From Diadema setosum (Eukaryota > Echinodermata > Echinoidea > Diadematoida > Diadematidae): DNA of 64,000 bases. Under the pieces are notes generated by a model, which ran no database searches, was not told the DNA's origin, and saw nothing but the letters and a program-made list of their open reading frames with translations. Of this stretch, positions 48,412-59,945 are shown piece by piece (within the stretch, counting starts at the first letter, position 1; every line of letters starts with the position of its first letter). Made by a program: the position numbers and the translations under genes. The stretch lies in NCBI GenBank assembly GCA_033980235.1, contig CM067059.1, positions 20,695,494 through 20,759,493 on the forward strand, read 5' to 3'.

Positions 48412-49224
48412 TTTAAAGGGACTGTACAGTACTGGCTGAGGTGGGGATTCATGTTTTGAACATTCCTAGGTAAGATAATGAGAAACCTCTTGTGAAATAT
48501 GAAAGAGCATGTAATTTTAAGAAGGATTCAACATTTATTTGATGAAAATTGGTTTTCAACTGGCTGAGATATCCAAAAAAAGTGATTATAATAAAAGGCG
48601 ACAGGCCACACCTTTTATTAAGATCTCTTTGTTTCACCTTGTTTTTGGATATCTCGGCCATTTCAAAACCGATTTTCATCAAATAAACTTTTGATACCCC
48701 TTAGAATTGCATGCTCTCTGACATCTCATAGAGTGGTTTCTGAATATCTCGCAAACGTTAAAGGTGCATAGTCCCGGTAGTGTAGAGGGCGCTGTTGATG
48801 ATACTGCCGATCACCGTTAGCATTGATACGAAGATTGCCGAAGTTGAGCTGTCATCAAGAGTAAAGCGCGTAGGTGTTGCTAAGTAACGTTGCCTTCGTT
48901 GTCTTCTCTGCGCATCACGCAATCTGTAGTAATGCCAGGGTGCGTGCATATGTGCTTCTTATTATGACATCACAAAAGAAGTTTGCTAAAGCTGTCATCC
49001 CCCTCAGCTGAATCATGAGCCGAACTGTGATTGGACCACTGACTACAGTGAATCGGACTTCTTCGGACTCGGGGGAAATTGGTCACAGTGTAAGCGCCAA
49101 AGAGGAGTCGATAGCATAGGTCTCTATAGGAAACTTGCGTCGTGTGCCCGCGTACGCATTTGACTAAAACACCGGGACCATGCACCTTTAGAAGCTAAAT
49201 CCTCACCTCAACCAGAAAAGTAGA
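48412..49224. mobile_element. Palindromic MITE, family A copy 4, interrupted
   Basis: CTTTAAAGGGACTGTACAGT at left, then the usual family A arms. The right half is split at 48760 by a 428-bp insertion and resumes at 49189 with GAAGCTAAATCCTCACCTCA. The outer right end is lost. Confidence 0.8.
48761..49188. mobile_element. MITE nested in family A copy 4
   Basis: AAGGTGCATAGTCCCGGT at left and ACCGGGACCATGCACCTT at right (one mismatch), with TA on both sides. CpG richer than the host element. Confidence 0.85.
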
Positions 49225-50049
49225 GCCACAGAGAGAGAGAGAGAGAGAAGACATGTTACATCTACAGTCAATGTCACTTTACTTCGAATCAGTCAAGACT
49301 GAAGAAAATGGCTCAACGTACAGAAAAATTAAACCCAAATTTATAATTATGTGGAGTGAGTGAATGCAGCAACCTAGTAAAACACATCACTGGAAGTTTG
49401 AGGAAAATTAGACAATCTGTTCAGAATTTTTGAATTTTTGAATGTTCTGGTGCAACCGTTGCTAGATGAGAAGACTGCAACATTTTTTTTTTTTTTTTTT
49501 TTTGATGTCACATATAGGCAATGATATAAGGAAAATATAAAGAAAATTCAACATATTTTCACTTCCCTAGCATAATGAAAGAGCACTTGACTTGCCTCTT
49601 TCGGAAAGCAGGGGGAGTGATATTACATGTGAGTGACAAGTCAATGGAATCTGTACTTTGATTTAAAAAAAAAAAAAAAGATTTTGTGGAATTCTGTTCA
49701 ATATTTCTTTACGTCGTTTTCTATATGTGATGTCATGCACTCCAGCAGTCTCTCATTCAGCCATGACTGCAACTAAACTATAAAAATGCATATTTTTTTT
49801 CAACACATCTAATTATCCTGAAACTTCACTGATGGGTTTTACTAGTATCTACAACAGTTAATAACTAAATATCACCTGGCAAGACACCTTCACTCTCAGT
49901 CTAAACTTCTTTTCCACCCCACAATATCAACAACTTTTAACACTGCAAGATCTTCAGTTAGCAACCACAGAGTTATTGAACTAATTACCCATGCATGTCG
50001 AGCAGGATGATACATAGATGATTTTATTCAGTCTTCTGAAAATAATTTC
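49225..50049. other. Intergenic, with diverged family D MITE fragment
   Basis: About 49350-49860 matches the 53692 element (AAGTTTGAGGAAAATTAGAC, AAAGAGCACTTGACTTGCCT). A GA run lies at 49232-49248 and T/A tracts at 49483 and 49662. Nothing else. Confidence 0.65.
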
Positions 50050-50443
50050 TAGGGATGGTACAGTTTCAGCTGAGATGGGGCTTCAGGTTTCCAATGTTTT
50101 TGATGATGATTTTTTGAGCTAATGAGAAATGTCTTATGAAATATGGAAGAGAGTATAAATCTGAGAGGAATTCAAAGTTTATTTGATGAAAATTGTTTTT
50201 TAAATGGCCGAGCTATCCAAAACAAAGTAATCCTAATAAAATGTGGGACCCCCCTTTTATTAGGATCACTTTGTTTTCCTTTGTTTTTGGATATCTCAGC
50301 CGTTCAAAAACTGATTTTTATAAACTTTGGATTCCTCTTAGGTTGTATGCTCTTTAACATTTCGTAAAGTGGTTTCTCAAGTATTCTGCAAAAAGTTACA
50401 AGCTGAATTCTCACCTCAACAAATATTATCATATCCCTTTAAC
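50050..50443. mobile_element. Palindromic MITE, family A copy 5
   Basis: GAGCTAATGAGAAATGTCTT, GGCCGAGCTATCC and the complementary GGATATCTCAGCC half; right end ATCCCTTTAA. Confidence 0.7.
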
Positions 50444-50939
50444 CTGTCAATGGTCTCAGCTTTGCACTGTAGGCCTATGTCAAAAGTTTGTCACTCTTCG
50501 TCTTGCCTTATTTTCTCCTCTTTTCTCCTCACTGTGATATGCGCTACATGAATATGGTTTATTTTTATCAACATCACATGTACTGCATCCACAAATTTAT
50601 TTGGGTTTCATTCCCCTTTAATATGAACTTTGGGGTCCATGCACAAATTTGCCCCAACATGTTGGATGTTGGACTTTTGTATTGCTGTTCAGAATGGAGT
50701 GTGTAATGCAGATTGTCTGCATGTTTGCCACTGTTGTGAATGAATTAGAATGTGAGTGAATAGAATGGAAGTAGACTTTTTTTTTCCCCAAATGCACATT
50801 TTTACTTTTTTCCTGGTTATAACTTGAATTCCTTACCTAACTAACAAAAAAATCAGAAAAAAAAACAATACATGAGTTACAGGATATGCGTGCTGAACTG
50901 TGTCTGCATGTGTATGTGGCATGTCTGTATGGTAATATA

Positions 50940-53546
50940 CAGTAGACCTCGCCTAAGTCGACATCGCATAAGTCGACAACTCGCTTAAGTCGACACAATA
51001 AAAAAGTCCCGATTTTTGCCTTTGTTATTCCTTGAAAATTTCCTCGTCTTAGTCGACATTTATAAGTCGACAACTCGCGTAAGTCGACCTGATTTTTCAG
51101 TGCCAACTGAGCTGAAATACGTGTTAATTCCCTCGTCTAAGTCGACATAATTTTTCGCTCAAAATCTTATCGCCATTCTCTGAAAAAGAATTGTTTTCCC
51201 GCTCCGATTCGCTGCGTTTCTACTCGGTAATTCGCTAGTGTACGTCGCGGTAGCGTTCGCGCAGCTATACATCATGCGTCCATTGTCTTGTATGCCAGAA
51301 TATAGAAAGGACTGTACACTCATTTACACTGGAGAATTACATGTAGTACCCAAGACAGTTCACTTTACCCCTTTTCTCCCTCTCGTTTTTCTCAAAACGC
51401 ACAAATTTTGTACACTTATATGTCCCAGTAGGTATTCATTATCCGAACATGAAATATGTGTTTTTGTAAATCCGAATATTCTATATAACGTTGATTATTC
51501 CGAAGCGGTATTAAAACCAGGGCCCTTTCTAAAAAGATTTATTACAATGCAACTAATAATGCAACTCAAAAAAATCAAATGCAGGTGTATCAAATCACAC
51601 GCAACTTTTGCATTTAAACGCAAGTGCGTTGCTGAAAAGACTTGCGTTTGATAATCATATGAAACTAGAAAATAATTGTTACGAACCTGAAACTCAATTG
51701 CGTTTAAACGCAACTCTAAAAATCAAATGCAAGTCCATCTAATCACACGCAACGATGTATTTAAACGCAACTGAGCGTTGCAGAGAAGACTTGTGGTTTT
51801 TGTACGAAACTAGAAACTGCGTTTAAATAAATCTCTATACATCTACGGAAGTGCGTTATTGTTGAAAAGACTTGCATTACTTTTTTCATTTCGTAAGCAA
51901 AATTAATAATTAAGCGCAACTCTGAAAATCAAATGCAAGTCCATCAAATCACATGGCACGCTGAAAAGACTTGCGTTTGATAATCACACGAAACTAGAAA
52001 ATTGTAGGAAACTTAAACTCAATTGCGTTTAAACGTACTTACTAAAAATCAAATGCAAGTCCATCAAATCGCACGGAACGCTGAAAAACTTGCGTTTGAT
52101 AATCATACGAAACTAGAATTGTAGGGAACTTTTTTTTTAAAACTCAACTGCGTTTAAACGCAACTCTAAAAATCAAATGCAAGTCCATCATATCACACGT
52201 AACGCTGTATTTAAACGCAAGTGCGTTGCAGAGAAGACTTGCGGTTTTTGTACGAAACTATTATAAGAAACTGTGTTTAAACGCATCTCTAAACATCTAC
52301 GGAAGTGTGTTATTGTTTAAAAGACTTATCGTAAGCAAAATTAAAAATCAAACGCAATTCTGAAAATCAAATACAAGTCCATCAAATCACACGGAACGCT
52401 GAAAAGACTTGCGTTTGATGATAACACAAAACTAGAAAATTGTATGAAATTTAAACTCAATTGCGTTTAAACGCAACTCTAAAAATCAAATGCAAGTCCG
52501 TCAAATCACAAGCAACGCTATTTCCAAAACGCAAGAGCGTTGCAGAAAAGACTTGCGGTTCTTGTCCGAAACTAGAAACTGCGTTTAAACGCATAAAAAT
52601 GTACGGAAGTGCATTATTGCAGAAAAGGCTCGCATTATTTTTTATTTCGTAACGGAACTTTCGCCGTGACCGAACGTAGTCTGCACTTGCAGGGGAAAGA
52701 CATCGCAACATTTACACGTTTCAAACTACCGAAACGCATGCTGCTTCACAAAATGTCAATGAAAAAAATGATAACGAATTATTGTTAAAGTTCGCTATGC
52801 CGAAGTTTTAAATCTCAGTCCAAAGCTAAATTAGTTCGACAATGGTAAGAGGTTTGTTTTTACGAAGGTTATAGTACATGTAGTCCGAAAGATGTCGTTT
52901 TCGGATGAACAAACTTTTCTTCTTCTTTTTATTTCAGACAGGCCCGCGCCGTACAGAGCGGTAATGTTGCGAATTGGAGCGCGAGAACAATTCATTTTCA
53001 GAGTATGGCAATACAAATTTAAGCAGAACAAATATGGCGACTTAGGGAAGGAAAATCATACATATTTCAACTCAGTCGGCACTGAAAAATAATCTCGACA
53101 GAATCATGGGAAATCACACGCATATCTTCCCAGCAACGCACTTGAATTTAAATCGCAAAGTTTAATGCAATTTTGGGGAATTTGCCTTTGATATTTCAAA
53201 TCAGGTTTAAAACGTTAAGTGTCTAGAAATGGGCCTAGGTTTCCGATCCCGCTCTCTCAAAATCCCTCTAGAGATTTGGGAATTGTGCGTTGTCGTTACT
53301 AACCCGCGCAAGATTTATGCATGAACTAAAACATTATTGTTGCTCATGTCAGTAGGCATGTTTTGGCGGCAAAAGGAGTAAGATATGGGTAGCGATCCGC
53401 ATCGTGATCCAAATCTTACTCTGTACAGGGAAAATTAATGTGCATTTATAAGTCGACAAAATGTCGACTTACGCGTTAGTCGACATTCGCGTAAGTCGAC
53501 GTGTTTTGCTCAGTCCCGATTATGTCGACTTACGCGAGGTTGACTG
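50940..53546. mobile_element. pogo/Tigger-like non-autonomous element, 2.6 kb
   Basis: TA at 50938-50939 and 53547-53548. Termini CAGTAGACCTCGCCTAAGTC and the inverse of CGAGGTTGACTG. Subterminal zones on both sides are packed with TAAGTCGAC words. The interior 51540-52720 repeats GCGTTTAAACGC palindromes with AAATCAAATGCAAGTCC and GAAAAGACTTGCG words. No transposase is recognisable; the longest frame (51238-51651) has no known domain. Confidence 0.75.
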
Positions 53547-53548
53547 TA

Positions 53549-53900
53549 CTAGGTATATAAACTCACAAGTTCACGTCATGTGAAGAAGAGTGGACACTTT
53601 CTCTTCTAGTGCTTTACAGAGCATTGTGCTACCATATGTGACCCTGCATCACAAAACCATTAAAAAGTCACCAAACATGGATTTTTAGTTAAAGGACAAG
53701 TTCACCTTCATAAACACAAGGATTGAGATAATGCAGCAATATTAGTAGAACACATCAGTGAAAGTTTGAGGAAAATTGGACAATGGATGCAAAAAATTTG
53801 AATTTTTTACATTTTTGTGTTGGGACCGCTGGATGAGGAGACTACTACAGCTTGTGATGTCATATGCGCACAACAGTATGAAGAAAATATAAAGAAAATT

Positions 53901-53954
<54 letters not shown>

Positions 53955-55007
53955 CATAATAAAAGAGCACTTGACTTGCCTCTTTGTAAAGGCAGGGAGA
54001 ATAATATTACCCACAACATATGTCGATAACGAGTCAAGGGAATGTGTACTTTTTTTCAAAAGGAGAATTTTTGTGAAATTCTCTTTATAGTTTCCTTATA
54101 TTGTTGTATGCATGTGACATCTAAGTTATTCATACATTGCAGTTGTCTTCTCATCCAGCGGTTACTGCACAAAAACTTCAAAAATTCATAACTTTTGAAC
54201 GGATTGTCCGATTTTCCTCAAACTTTCAATGATGTGTTCTACTAATATTGCTACATTCTCTCAATCCTTATGTTTATGAAGGTGAACTTGTCCTTCAAGG
54301 CAGATTGTGAAAAAGCAGATTCTAAGCTTTTAGATGATGTATAACTCAAGTCAAATGGACACTCCTAACCTATCTAAATATTGGAAAGAAATCACACACA
54401 CTAGAAAAGTGTGAAGTGTGAAAAGAAGCTCTGTAGAAGTACAGGGTCTATCCATGCGCTTAATTTTTCCCAAACCGTGCTAGCTGTGCAATAAATGGGA
54501 CAAAAAACAGGATGTAAACCACCCAAGCAACAACAATAAAGAGATTATCAGATTTAGCTGAAATTAAGAACGCTTTATCAACACATTCTGTCCATGATTA
54601 TTGCCAACTTTCAAAGCAGTAGCATCATCCTGTCAGAAGTTATTAGAGTTAAAAGTGAAGTGTGCAAAGAATTTTAAAGAAATGAAAAGGGGCCTCCAAG
54701 ACATACCTGATCTCACTACTTTACAAAAAAAAAAAAGCTTGTAGAAAAACTGCTGAAAAAACACTTTCCCATTCATTTTATGACCCAAATATTAGGAAGA
54801 ATAGTTCTTTCAGAAAATATGAAAATCTCAAGAATTGACTTGGTTGACCCATTTCACCCTTTTTTTTGAGTCCTTTTTTTAAAAATAAAATCAAGGGGTG
54901 CAACTTTTTGTTGGTTTTGTGATGCACGGTCACATACCGTATGTACATTGTACTTCGTGGGCGAAGTGTTTTGTGTGCATATTGTGTACATGCATGTACA
55001 GCTTGTA
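53549..55007. other. Intergenic with family D MITE
   Basis: Apart from the 53692-54295 element, this part is AT-rich with no exon. Confidence 0.6.
53692..54295. mobile_element. MITE family D with internal AT microsatellite
   Basis: AAGGACAAGTTCACCTTCAT at left is the inverse of the right end (54271-54295). The arms stay complementary for over 100 bp (AAAGTTTGAGGAAAAT against ATTTTCCTCAAACTTT). An AT run occupies about 53903-53952. Confidence 0.85.
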
Positions 55008-55175
55008 CAGTGGCGGATCCAGAGGGGGGTGCAACCTACGCACGCCTCCCCCCCCCCCTTTATTTTTCATTAAAATCAAAAGAAATAAAAAGAAAAAAAT
55101 GAAATGAAACCCGGAAGTGGCACCAGAAATAATTAGTCACGCCCCCCCTTTACAGAATTCCTGGATCCGCCCCTG
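55008..55175. mobile_element. hAT-like MITE with TTGTA duplication
   Basis: CAGTGGCGGATCCAG and CTGGATCCGCCCCTG are inverted ends. TTGTA stands on both sides (55003-55007 and 55176-55180). Confidence 0.8.
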
Positions 55176-55180
55176 TTGTA

Positions 55181-56597
55181 CGTATCAGTGTACATGAATA
55201 GCGTTGAATGCAAAGTTGTTCTGACCACAAACTTACAATCCAGTGTGAAAGGACGTGTTATGCTGTCTAGTTTGCCACCCACACATGCGTAATCTTGGTA
55301 TTTGTTTGCCTGGGAATAGTCGAGCAATGTTGGAATTTGCTTAAAAGTAATGTGGGAAAAAACAGTAAGTTTGATACAGATGGGATTAGGGATTTCCCAT
55401 TGAGATAACCAAACTTCGAGTAAGTTACTGTAACACTTAACTTGTGTCTTATGAAGAGGAAATACATAAAGACAAAGTAGGAACTTCTATTTTGCCTTCG
55501 AGATTATTCGGCCAACCTGACATTGAGGTATGCAAGGCTGACTTTATTTTCAGCTATGCTGTACATCCATCTCCACATGGGACTTTGAGTTGTGAGAAAA
55601 TACACAGATAATATGTAAACTCACTTACTGTATATACAGTGATCACAAATTAAATATATATTTGCTCTTGCATGGAGTAATTTCACAAAATCCCTGGTAC
55701 ATTATCTTCAAATGGTTAGTGGCAATGACAACTAATATGTCAAGTAAGATGTAAGGCTGTTTTCATGCTCCTCAACCCTTAGGTATTTCTGAATTTGTCA
55801 GTGGCTCAAGTTGTCTATGATAATGCAACTGAATGGGCATGTCCCTTGGGATTCAAGAAAAGGTAAATGCTGTAGGCAATCTAACCATGAAAATGTGGAT
55901 GAAAGTTAGATGAGCCACTCAACAGATGTGATTTTTCTAAATTGCAGTTAAATTCACACAAAATCCCACTTTTGCCCTCACAAGGTGGCAAGTGTATAAC
56001 ATCACAGATGCACTGTTCTCTGTTCCAATTCACCGAAAAGCATTTATCATTAAAAAAAAATCAAACTTCGTGTAACTGGCATTTAAATATAAATGCATTT
56101 AAGGCTGATGATAGCAAGTCCATAATATGCTTTTTATCAAAGCTTTGAAATGTCATACTTCATAAATTGTATTTGGTTTTCACAACTGGGTTTCTATGAA
56201 TTGTCCACATTTAATTATTGAAATACTTTTCGGAGGACTGTGCCATTTTTTTAAGTTTGACAGACTTTGTTAAGGTTCACACAGCTACTTTCATGAATGC
56301 AGTCAAATTTTAAGAAAAAAAGAAATCTAATTTGCAATAAAAAGATCCTTTCTGTCACACTAGGCCTCTTGAGCTTTTGACAGAGATTGTAGTGGACAAA
56401 GTTGCAAGCGACTGTAATCTCTGATTGGATATAAGACTTATGGAGTGAGTTCAAATCCAGTATCCTCTACCAGGGATGCCGACATTAGCACATCACATTA
56501 CGGGAGATTCCAAAGAGCAATTAGGGCTTGCTTGTGTGGAACAGGAATCTCCATAGGCAAAAGGGACTCCTAAGGCAGAGATGTTTTTATGCGATGT
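55181..56597. other. Intergenic, nothing recognised
   Basis: AT-rich; no exon, repeat family or RNA gene seen. Confidence 0.6.
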
Positions 56598-56798
56598 ACT
56601 GTAAAAGTGGATATTTTCAGGTGAGAAATTTTTTGTGCTGGGCCAAATAACTTTGGCATGTTTTTAATTCCGCGGAATCAAGCAACTACTGAAACATGGC
56701 AAGCAAAAATATACGCATGCTTTTATTTTCGTGCTGGTTTCTGGTTATGTGAAATATGCAAAAATTTCAATACCGAAAAAATTTCCACTTTTCCAGTA
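56598..56798. mobile_element. MITE family C copy 3
   Basis: TACTGTAAAAGTGGATATTT at left and AAATTTCCACTTTTCCAGTA at right. Confidence 0.8.
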
Positions 56799-59700
56799 TG
56801 CTCTTATCTAGTAGCCATGAAGAGATATGAGTTTTCAGGAATTCAGGAATCTCCCCCCCCCCCCCCCCCTGCATAATCAAGGAAGAATTACCAGTTCTAC
56901 CACACCTAAAACTACCACAAGATGGCCTTAGTATGAAACCCATCATAACACTGATTCAGGTACAGCGTTTCCTATGATTTGTGTTTATTTTAAAAGCATT
57001 TCATGCATATGCATGTATATTCTTTGAAATTCTTCTATCTAATTTTCTCTTTAGAAAGCTGCATGCATCCCCTTCTTTCTGTCAGAAGGCGACTGTTATG
57101 AAGTAACATTCACATCCACGGTGGGATAAATGGAGACTAAGATCTTTAATCTCATTGCATAAATGATCATGTTGTTGGGAATAAACATTTTCATGCCATA
57201 TTCATGCAAAACTCTGCTACTCTGGCCCCACAAGAAAGTGCAAAAACTGAGGTGTGATTTTCAAGAATGTATAGGCAACTCCAACTCAAGCTGAGGTGAA
57301 TTTTCGCATTCAATTCAGGTGTGTGTTAAGTTACATCATGTGAGTCCACTATTGCCCAAGTCACAGCTTTTGCTGCAGTCAGAGTTGACTTTGTTGCATA
57401 AATTCAATGCTTGATACTCAAAAGCTAGTTTCTATGATTTAAAAAAAAAGAATTCATTCTCTGCCTTATTAGCTACACATCTCTTCTATTGAATTATCTA
57501 AAAATAGGACATCTTTAACTCTTTATGTGCCACGGTGTAAGCCCCTACAATTTACATGTGTGCCACATTATTCTGAGACAGCAATGTCGTCATGCATTGG
57601 GAAAGCATTCTTTTATCAAACGTATGCAACTTTCATACATTTTTGTTACCCTGGACATGTCATGAGAAAAGTTGTAGAGAAAATGCCAAGCTTTGCTTTG
57701 ATGTAAATTGTATGACAAATCTATGATTGTTTTCTTTCAAATGACCACTAGCTACGTTATTGTAGAGGCATGGCTTTTGCACACAGAATAGTGACAGAAA
57801 CTTAAAAATTTCACCACATAAAATGCAAGCTACGTGTGACAGGAATGAAATTGCTAGAAACGCTTTCATTGTACTGTGGCATTTGGCAATTTATCATTCG
57901 CTTTTGGGCAGATTTGTGCGTTTGAACAGAATATGTGAACTTGGCATGCCGTCAACTGAGTCGGACATGAGAATGTGGCACATAGAGAGTTTAAGACAAA
58001 AATGACATCAAACTGCATTTGTTGACATGAGAGGTGACTGAATACAGCACTGCACTTCACTGTCAAATAATCAATTTCCACCATATACATACATTTTTAT
58101 CATTAATAATCAAAGTGTAGAGGCATAAATAATTCTCTTTACAAATTCAAGCATCTTTCCCATTAATGTTAGACAAATTTCATCTGTAAAGTACAATCAA
58201 AACAAGAAATCTGGAATAAGAATTAAGATAATAATAAGAAGAGACATTCAAGATGTCATACATTTGAAAATGAACTTCGTCAAGGAGCATACATCTTAAA
58301 TTCTCAAGCATGAGAACTGGGTAATTGCAATGCACTTTATGCCTTGAAGCAAGGCTAACTGAAGTCAGATTGGGATTCTTCTGAGCTGTTGATATTTTGC
58401 AGTGGAGGGGGTGGGGGACTACAAACATGATATGAAGAAAATGCACATTTTGTGTCTATCTTAATGCATGGCATGTGTTCTACAGGAAAAACACTTGACA
58501 AATTTGGGTCTCAACCAGTGGCTAGAAGATATTTGAGATGCATAGAGGAACTAAAAATGGGTCATTTCATTTTTAGTTCACTCTTCTTTAACAATTCTGC
58601 TGACAATATTGTTAATGCAGCTTTAGACATCTTGTGCCAACTACAAATGAAACTCAGGACGCCCTGCAAAATATGGCAACTGTATTCAACAATCAGGGTC
58701 ATTGTAAAGGAATGATTAAACAAATACACACATGAAAGAACTATCTCCATTCTCAATGTAAATACTCCACACCCCCCCCCCCCCCCATTTACATGGCTTT
58801 GCTTGAACAGAAGTCGTAATTAAACAAAATACTGCTGTGAGCAGGAATGTAATTTCCATGACTTCACATCATGGTAATTATAATTCAAATTCAAAGATGA
58901 AAGCCAATATTTGACATAAAATCTCTTGATTGTTGTGCTGTGAGAAATGACCAATAATATTTTTGTTGCAGTTGGAGAGTGCTACTGCATTTAAAGCTCT
59001 TTTTGATTAAAGCAATGCACTTTTCTGACTCTGCATCACACAAATGTCAGTGTTGTTTGACTTTTTCTTTCGAGGAACGTGATGTTACTTGCCTCAGTAC
59101 CTACAAGTAATGGTGCTGCAATTTTTTGACAGCTGTGCAAATTTGAATGGCATTCGTCACTGACATATCCTGAGAAACTGCTTATGAGTGCCATGATGTG
59201 TGGAAAGGTCTTCTCATGTTGCCTTTATTTCACAGAAAACGGGTAAGGGAAACAACTGCCTCTTCAGGTTAAACTCAATGATTGCCAATGCAGTGAAGGC
59301 CTGACTTAATCAAAAATGATTTCCTGAGAAATGCAGCAAATGGTGTATTCCTAGTCATCAGCAAATCTTAGAAAACAGGGTTCACCATGATCCATGAAGT
59401 ACGAAAGTCACTTCCATGACATCTTGAGGCTGGTCCCTCCAGGCTACCTTGGTTGCTTGGATGCTGCTGAGCTATGAAGGAAAACCTCATATGATGGCAT
59501 CAGCTCTTTGTCATTCATGGTCACATGATCCAGGGTAGAAAACGCATACGTGAGCTCAAATCTTCATCTTCTAGTGCTGGATAGCTTCTGAAATAGATTT
59601 CCCAAAACTACCTCATCAAAAAAAAAAAATGGTTACCACAAATAAGCAAAAAGTGCAAAATGAGTAAGAAAAAAAAATGGCTGGTCTGCATGGAGCTATC

Positions 59701-59854
59701 CTCCACTGTTGCACTCCATGACTGAATCTTCCAATAAGGCATCTTCTATGTACACCTCACACTGTCCATCGCAGAGAACATAATATTGTCACATTGTCTG
59801 TGATGTTTGGTCACTTTAATGACTGTTGCGGATGGGCAAGCCACATCCACGCTG
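56799..59854. other. Intergenic / VTI1B 3' region
   Basis: Contains one TTAA-flanked MITE (57519-57990), C tracts near 56850 and 58770, and probably the VTI1B 3' UTR (- strand), of which the poly(A) site is not clear. Confidence 0.5.
57519..57990. mobile_element. TTAA-flanked MITE
   Basis: CTCTTTATGTGCCAC at left and GTGGCACATAGAGAG at right, with TTAA at 57515-57518 and 57991-57994. Confidence 0.75.
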
Positions 59855-59945
59855 CTACGAGAAGAATTTCCACCAGACGACCACGCCCAGTATGGCCAGC
59901 TCGACTATGATGATCCCAGACAAGATGAGCTTGTTCGTGATGACC
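59855..59945 (-). CDS. VTI1B: VTI1B last exon (membrane anchor, stop)
   Basis: 91 bp on the - strand after acceptor CCACAG. V-I-T-N-K-L-I-L-S-G-I-I-I-V-E-L-A-I-L-G-V then V-V-W-W-K-F-F-S and TAG. A single hydrophobic segment of about 20 residues reaches the C-terminus: a tail-anchored protein. The + strand frame over the same bases is a shadow. Confidence 0.95.

Noticed and set aside
51238..51651. 137-codon frame as pogo transposase
   Set aside because: No helix-turn-helix or DDE pattern seen; it lies in a non-autonomous element.
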